Of a stretch of DNA of 64,000 nucleotides, positions 62,162-64,000 are shown one piece after another. A program made the position numbers and the translations under genes. This stretch comes from Marinobacter sp. 2_MG-2023. Its GTDB lineage: Bacteria; Pseudomonadota; Gammaproteobacteria; Pseudomonadales; Oleiphilaceae. The notes under the pieces are model-generated. The model ran no database searches and had not been told where the DNA came from. It saw nothing but the letters and a program-made list of their open reading frames with translations. The DNA lies in the NCBI RefSeq assembly GCF_030546935.1, contig NZ_JAUOPH010000004.1, forward strand, positions 372,001 through 436,000, read 5' to 3'. Position 1 is the first letter of the stretch; every line of letters begins with the position of its first letter.

Positions 62162-63012
62162 CCGTTGCAGGGCGGCGCCTCCGCCAGCTGCAATGGATCC
62201 GTGTCCGGAGCCTCGCCGCGTCGCACCTGATCATAACGGCGAACCACGTCCGCCATACCCTGATGTTCCGGGCTCAGGCGCACGGTGGCCACGCCCATTT
62301 CTTCCATGTCCGGCATTTCCCGCATCAGGTCGTAGCGGGAACCCGACAGGGTCGAAATCCCGTTCAGACGAAACAGCTCCTGGGATTCCCGTGAACGCAG
62401 TTCCATACCATCAGGGTGCTGCAGGCAACGGAACTCGCAGTTATCTTTGGGCAGATTGTAATGGCGGGCAGTAAAACAGCGGGACGACCAGGCCAGTGGC
62501 AAGAAGCCCCAGGCAAATACTTCTGCCGGCAAATCCAGCCCTTCGGCTTTGAGCTCTGAAATCAATTGCCGCAGGGTTTCACGGCCCAGTTCCACTGGCA
62601 GGTTCCAACCTTTCAGCCCCTGTTTCGCCAGCAGCTTCAGGGTCGCGGTGTTATAGATATTCATCGATGGACCGGTCACAAACGGCAACTTGTTCTCTGT
62701 AGCCAACTGCAGCGCACTCTGGTCGTTGGCTTCAACGAGATACTCCTGCTGGCTGCATATTTTGCGCAGCGCCCGCAAATCCGCCTCGGACTCGATCAGG
62801 GTTTGCGTTGAAAGCACCACCTGTTTGCCGGCGTCTTTGAGAACGCCGGCAATGTCCAGCCAGTCCGCCAGCCTCAGTTCCCGGCGGCGGGAGCACACGG
62901 TTTCCCCGAGGTAGACAGTATCTACGGGCCATTCGGCTGCATTGGCGTAAAAATCAAATACGGTTTGCTTGGACCAGAACCAGAGAATCGGGCCCAGAGA
63001 AAGCTTCATCAT
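62071..63012 (-). CDS. ubiV: UbiV, iron-sulfur protein of anaerobic ubiquinone synthesis
   Basis: This 313-residue peptidase U32-like protein has cysteines 40, 179, 192 and 196 ([23 protein letters not shown]), the four ligands of the UbiV [4Fe-4S] cluster. With UbiU it forms the O2-independent hydroxylase for ubiquinone precursors, using prephenate as oxygen source. The family normally ends near [12 protein letters not shown]. Here about 21 further residues follow, reading through the end of the MOSC gene. A GGAG site supports the first ATG. It lies 13 bases after ubiU. Confidence 0.93.
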   Translation of the reverse strand: MMKLSLGPILWFWSKQTVFDFYANAAEWPVDTVYLGETVCSRRRELRLADWLDIAGVLKDAGKQVVLSTQTLIESEADLRALRKICSQQEYLVEANDQSALQLATENKLPFVTGPSMNIYNTATLKLLAKQGLKGWNLPVELGRETLRQLISELKAEGLDLPAEVFAWGFLPLAWSSRCFTARHYNLPKDNCEFRCLQHPDGMELRSRESQELFRLNGISTLSGSRYDLMREMPDMEEMGVATVRLSPEHQGMADVVRRYDQVRRGEAPDTDPLQLAEAPPCNGYWYGKPGMDLVPSNSRLSQSSTLPVSSRF

Positions 63013-63025
63013 GGGTTACTCCGCC

Positions 63026-64000
63026 TTATTTCCATTTGCGATGATAGGCGCCGATGGTGGTCAGGCCACCCTCCGACAAGCCCGACAGCGTGTTGTTCCA
63101 GGCAGGATCCACACGAAAACCGTCTGTACCGGCATCCAGCCTATCCAGTGCCTGGCGCCAGGTGCGGGCGACATCGGCAATATAGGACGGACTGCGTTGG
63201 CGACCTTCAATCTTCACCGCGCTGATACCCAGTTCTTTTAGCTCCGGCAGCAAGTCCAGCGTGTTCAGGCTGACCGGCTCTTCGATGGCGTGATACACAC
63301 TACCCTCGACCTCAAAGCGGCCTTTGCACAGGGTTGGGTAACCGGCAGACTCGCCTTTGCCGTATCGGTCAATGAGCACATCGTTAAGGCGGGATTCCAG
63401 CCCGCTGGGGGTTTCCTGCCAACGCACCGCCTTGGCTGGAGAGCATGCACCGCGGGTATTCGGGGATTCATCGGTCAAATAGGAAGACAGGTAGCACCGC
63501 CCTTCTGCCATGATGCAGAGACTGCCAAAGGCAAATACCTCCAGCTCTACCGGGCTGTGTTTCGCGACACCGCGTACTTGGTCTATAGACAACACCCGGG
63601 GCAACACAGCCCGGCGTATACCAAAGTTGTCTTTGTAGAAACGAAGGGCCTCGTAGCTCGTGGCAGAGCCCTGCACAGAAAGGTGCCGGTGAACCTGTGG
63701 GTATTTGTTGGCTGCGTACTCCAGCAGCCCCATATCGGCCAGGATAATGGCATCCACCCCCAAAGACGCTGCGCGATCAACAGCTGACTTCCAGGTTTCC
63801 CAGCCATCTGGCTGCGGATAAGTGTTGATGGCACAAAACACCCGGGCGCCTTTGCTATGCGCATACTCAATGCCTTCGCCTGCGCGCTTGTCATTAAAAT
63901 TGAGCCCGGCGAACTGACGCGCATTGGTGCTGTCCTTGAACCCCAGATACACGGCGTCTGCTCCGTTATCCACCGCTGTTTTCAGAGCCGGCAAGCTACC
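63026..64000 (-). CDS. ubiU: UbiU, iron-sulfur protein of anaerobic ubiquinone synthesis, partial
   Basis: The gene runs off the right edge, and only about the first seven residues are missing. The frame continues to the window end as GSLPALK. About 325 residues are visible. Family stretches are NGADAVYLGFKD, LSVQGSATSYEALRFY, the cysteine motif CIMAEGRCYLSSYL and RGACSPAKAVRWQ, and KIEGRQRSPSYIADVA. It is the partner of UbiV. Together with UbiT it supplies ubiquinone without oxygen, matching the nitrate-respiring context. Confidence 0.93.
   Translation of the reverse strand, partial: GSLPALKTAVDNGADAVYLGFKDSTNARQFAGLNFNDKRAGEGIEYAHSKGARVFCAINTYPQPDGWETWKSAVDRAASLGVDAIILADMGLLEYAANKYPQVHRHLSVQGSATSYEALRFYKDNFGIRRAVLPRVLSIDQVRGVAKHSPVELEVFAFGSLCIMAEGRCYLSSYLTDESPNTRGACSPAKAVRWQETPSGLESRLNDVLIDRYGKGESAGYPTLCKGRFEVEGSVYHAIEEPVSLNTLDLLPELKELGISAVKIEGRQRSPSYIADVARTWRQALDRLDAGTDGFRVDPAWNNTLSGLSEGGLTTIGAYHRKWK

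Noticed and set aside
1..64000. tRNA, rRNA, CRISPR array or prophage
   Set aside because: No cloverleaf-type sequence, regular short repeats, integrase or phage structural gene was recognised by eye. A tRNA scan would settle the first.

Overview
The window looks like a chromosomal segment of a marine gammaproteobacterium, very probably Marinobacter. The strongest single indication is the wax ester synthase/DGAT gene at 35.6-37.1 kb, which by recall closely matches the Marinobacter WS2-type enzymes. The denitrification genes, the Pseudomonas-like nar operon and the PrkA-YeaH-SpoVR block fit the same assignment. This is recall of family sequences, not a database search.

Layout. (1) 0-7.6 kb: central carbon and one-carbon metabolism. 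epd (cut by the left edge) and tkt point left. Divergent from them are an ArsR-methyltransferase fusion regulator and metK-ahcY-metF. Two identical 20-bp palindromes, one before the regulator and one before metK, suggest a SahR-like circuit. (2) 7.6-13.6 kb: a polar amino-acid ABC importer, a VapBC toxin-antitoxin pair, and an orphan PAAR effector with LysM-like and glycine-zipper parts, followed by two diverged membrane-protein immunity candidates with a leftover toxin tip between them. (3) 13.6-25.2 kb: bioA with a BirA-type operator, rsmE, a DUF445 membrane protein, an HDOD signalling protein, YihY, a FadL-type porin, three consecutive lipoproteins (COG3014, YcfL, LpoB), a D-2-hydroxyacid dehydrogenase and a TPMT methyltransferase. 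(4) 25.4-37.1 kb: prkA-yeaH-spoVR, a PhoPQ-like two-component system flanked by PepSY proteins, lrgAB with a BASS transporter, and the wax ester synthase.

(5) 37.1-64 kb: an anaerobic respiration island. It holds an NsrR-like repressor, a DUF454 protein, moaA, nosRZDFYL (nitrous oxide reductase), a small conserved protein, a DGC-domain protein, a Dnr/Fnr-type regulator, narGHJI with a parvulin, a NarK-like transporter, narXL, ubiT, a MOSC protein, ubiV and ubiU (cut by the right edge). Together these provide nitrate reduction to nitrite and N2O reduction to N2, molybdopterin synthesis, O2-independent ubiquinone synthesis and nitrate/NO/low-oxygen regulation. No nir or nor genes are in view. 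NarL-type heptamer pairs before moaA and narG, and Fnr-type boxes before the dnr-like gene and between narK and narX, tie the block together.

No tRNA, rRNA, CRISPR array, insertion sequence or prophage was recognised, and no gap between genes exceeds about 260 bases. The least expected items are the PAAR toxin/immunity cassette, a perfect 30-bp inverted repeat between nosZ and nosD, and the duplicated palindrome around the fused regulator.
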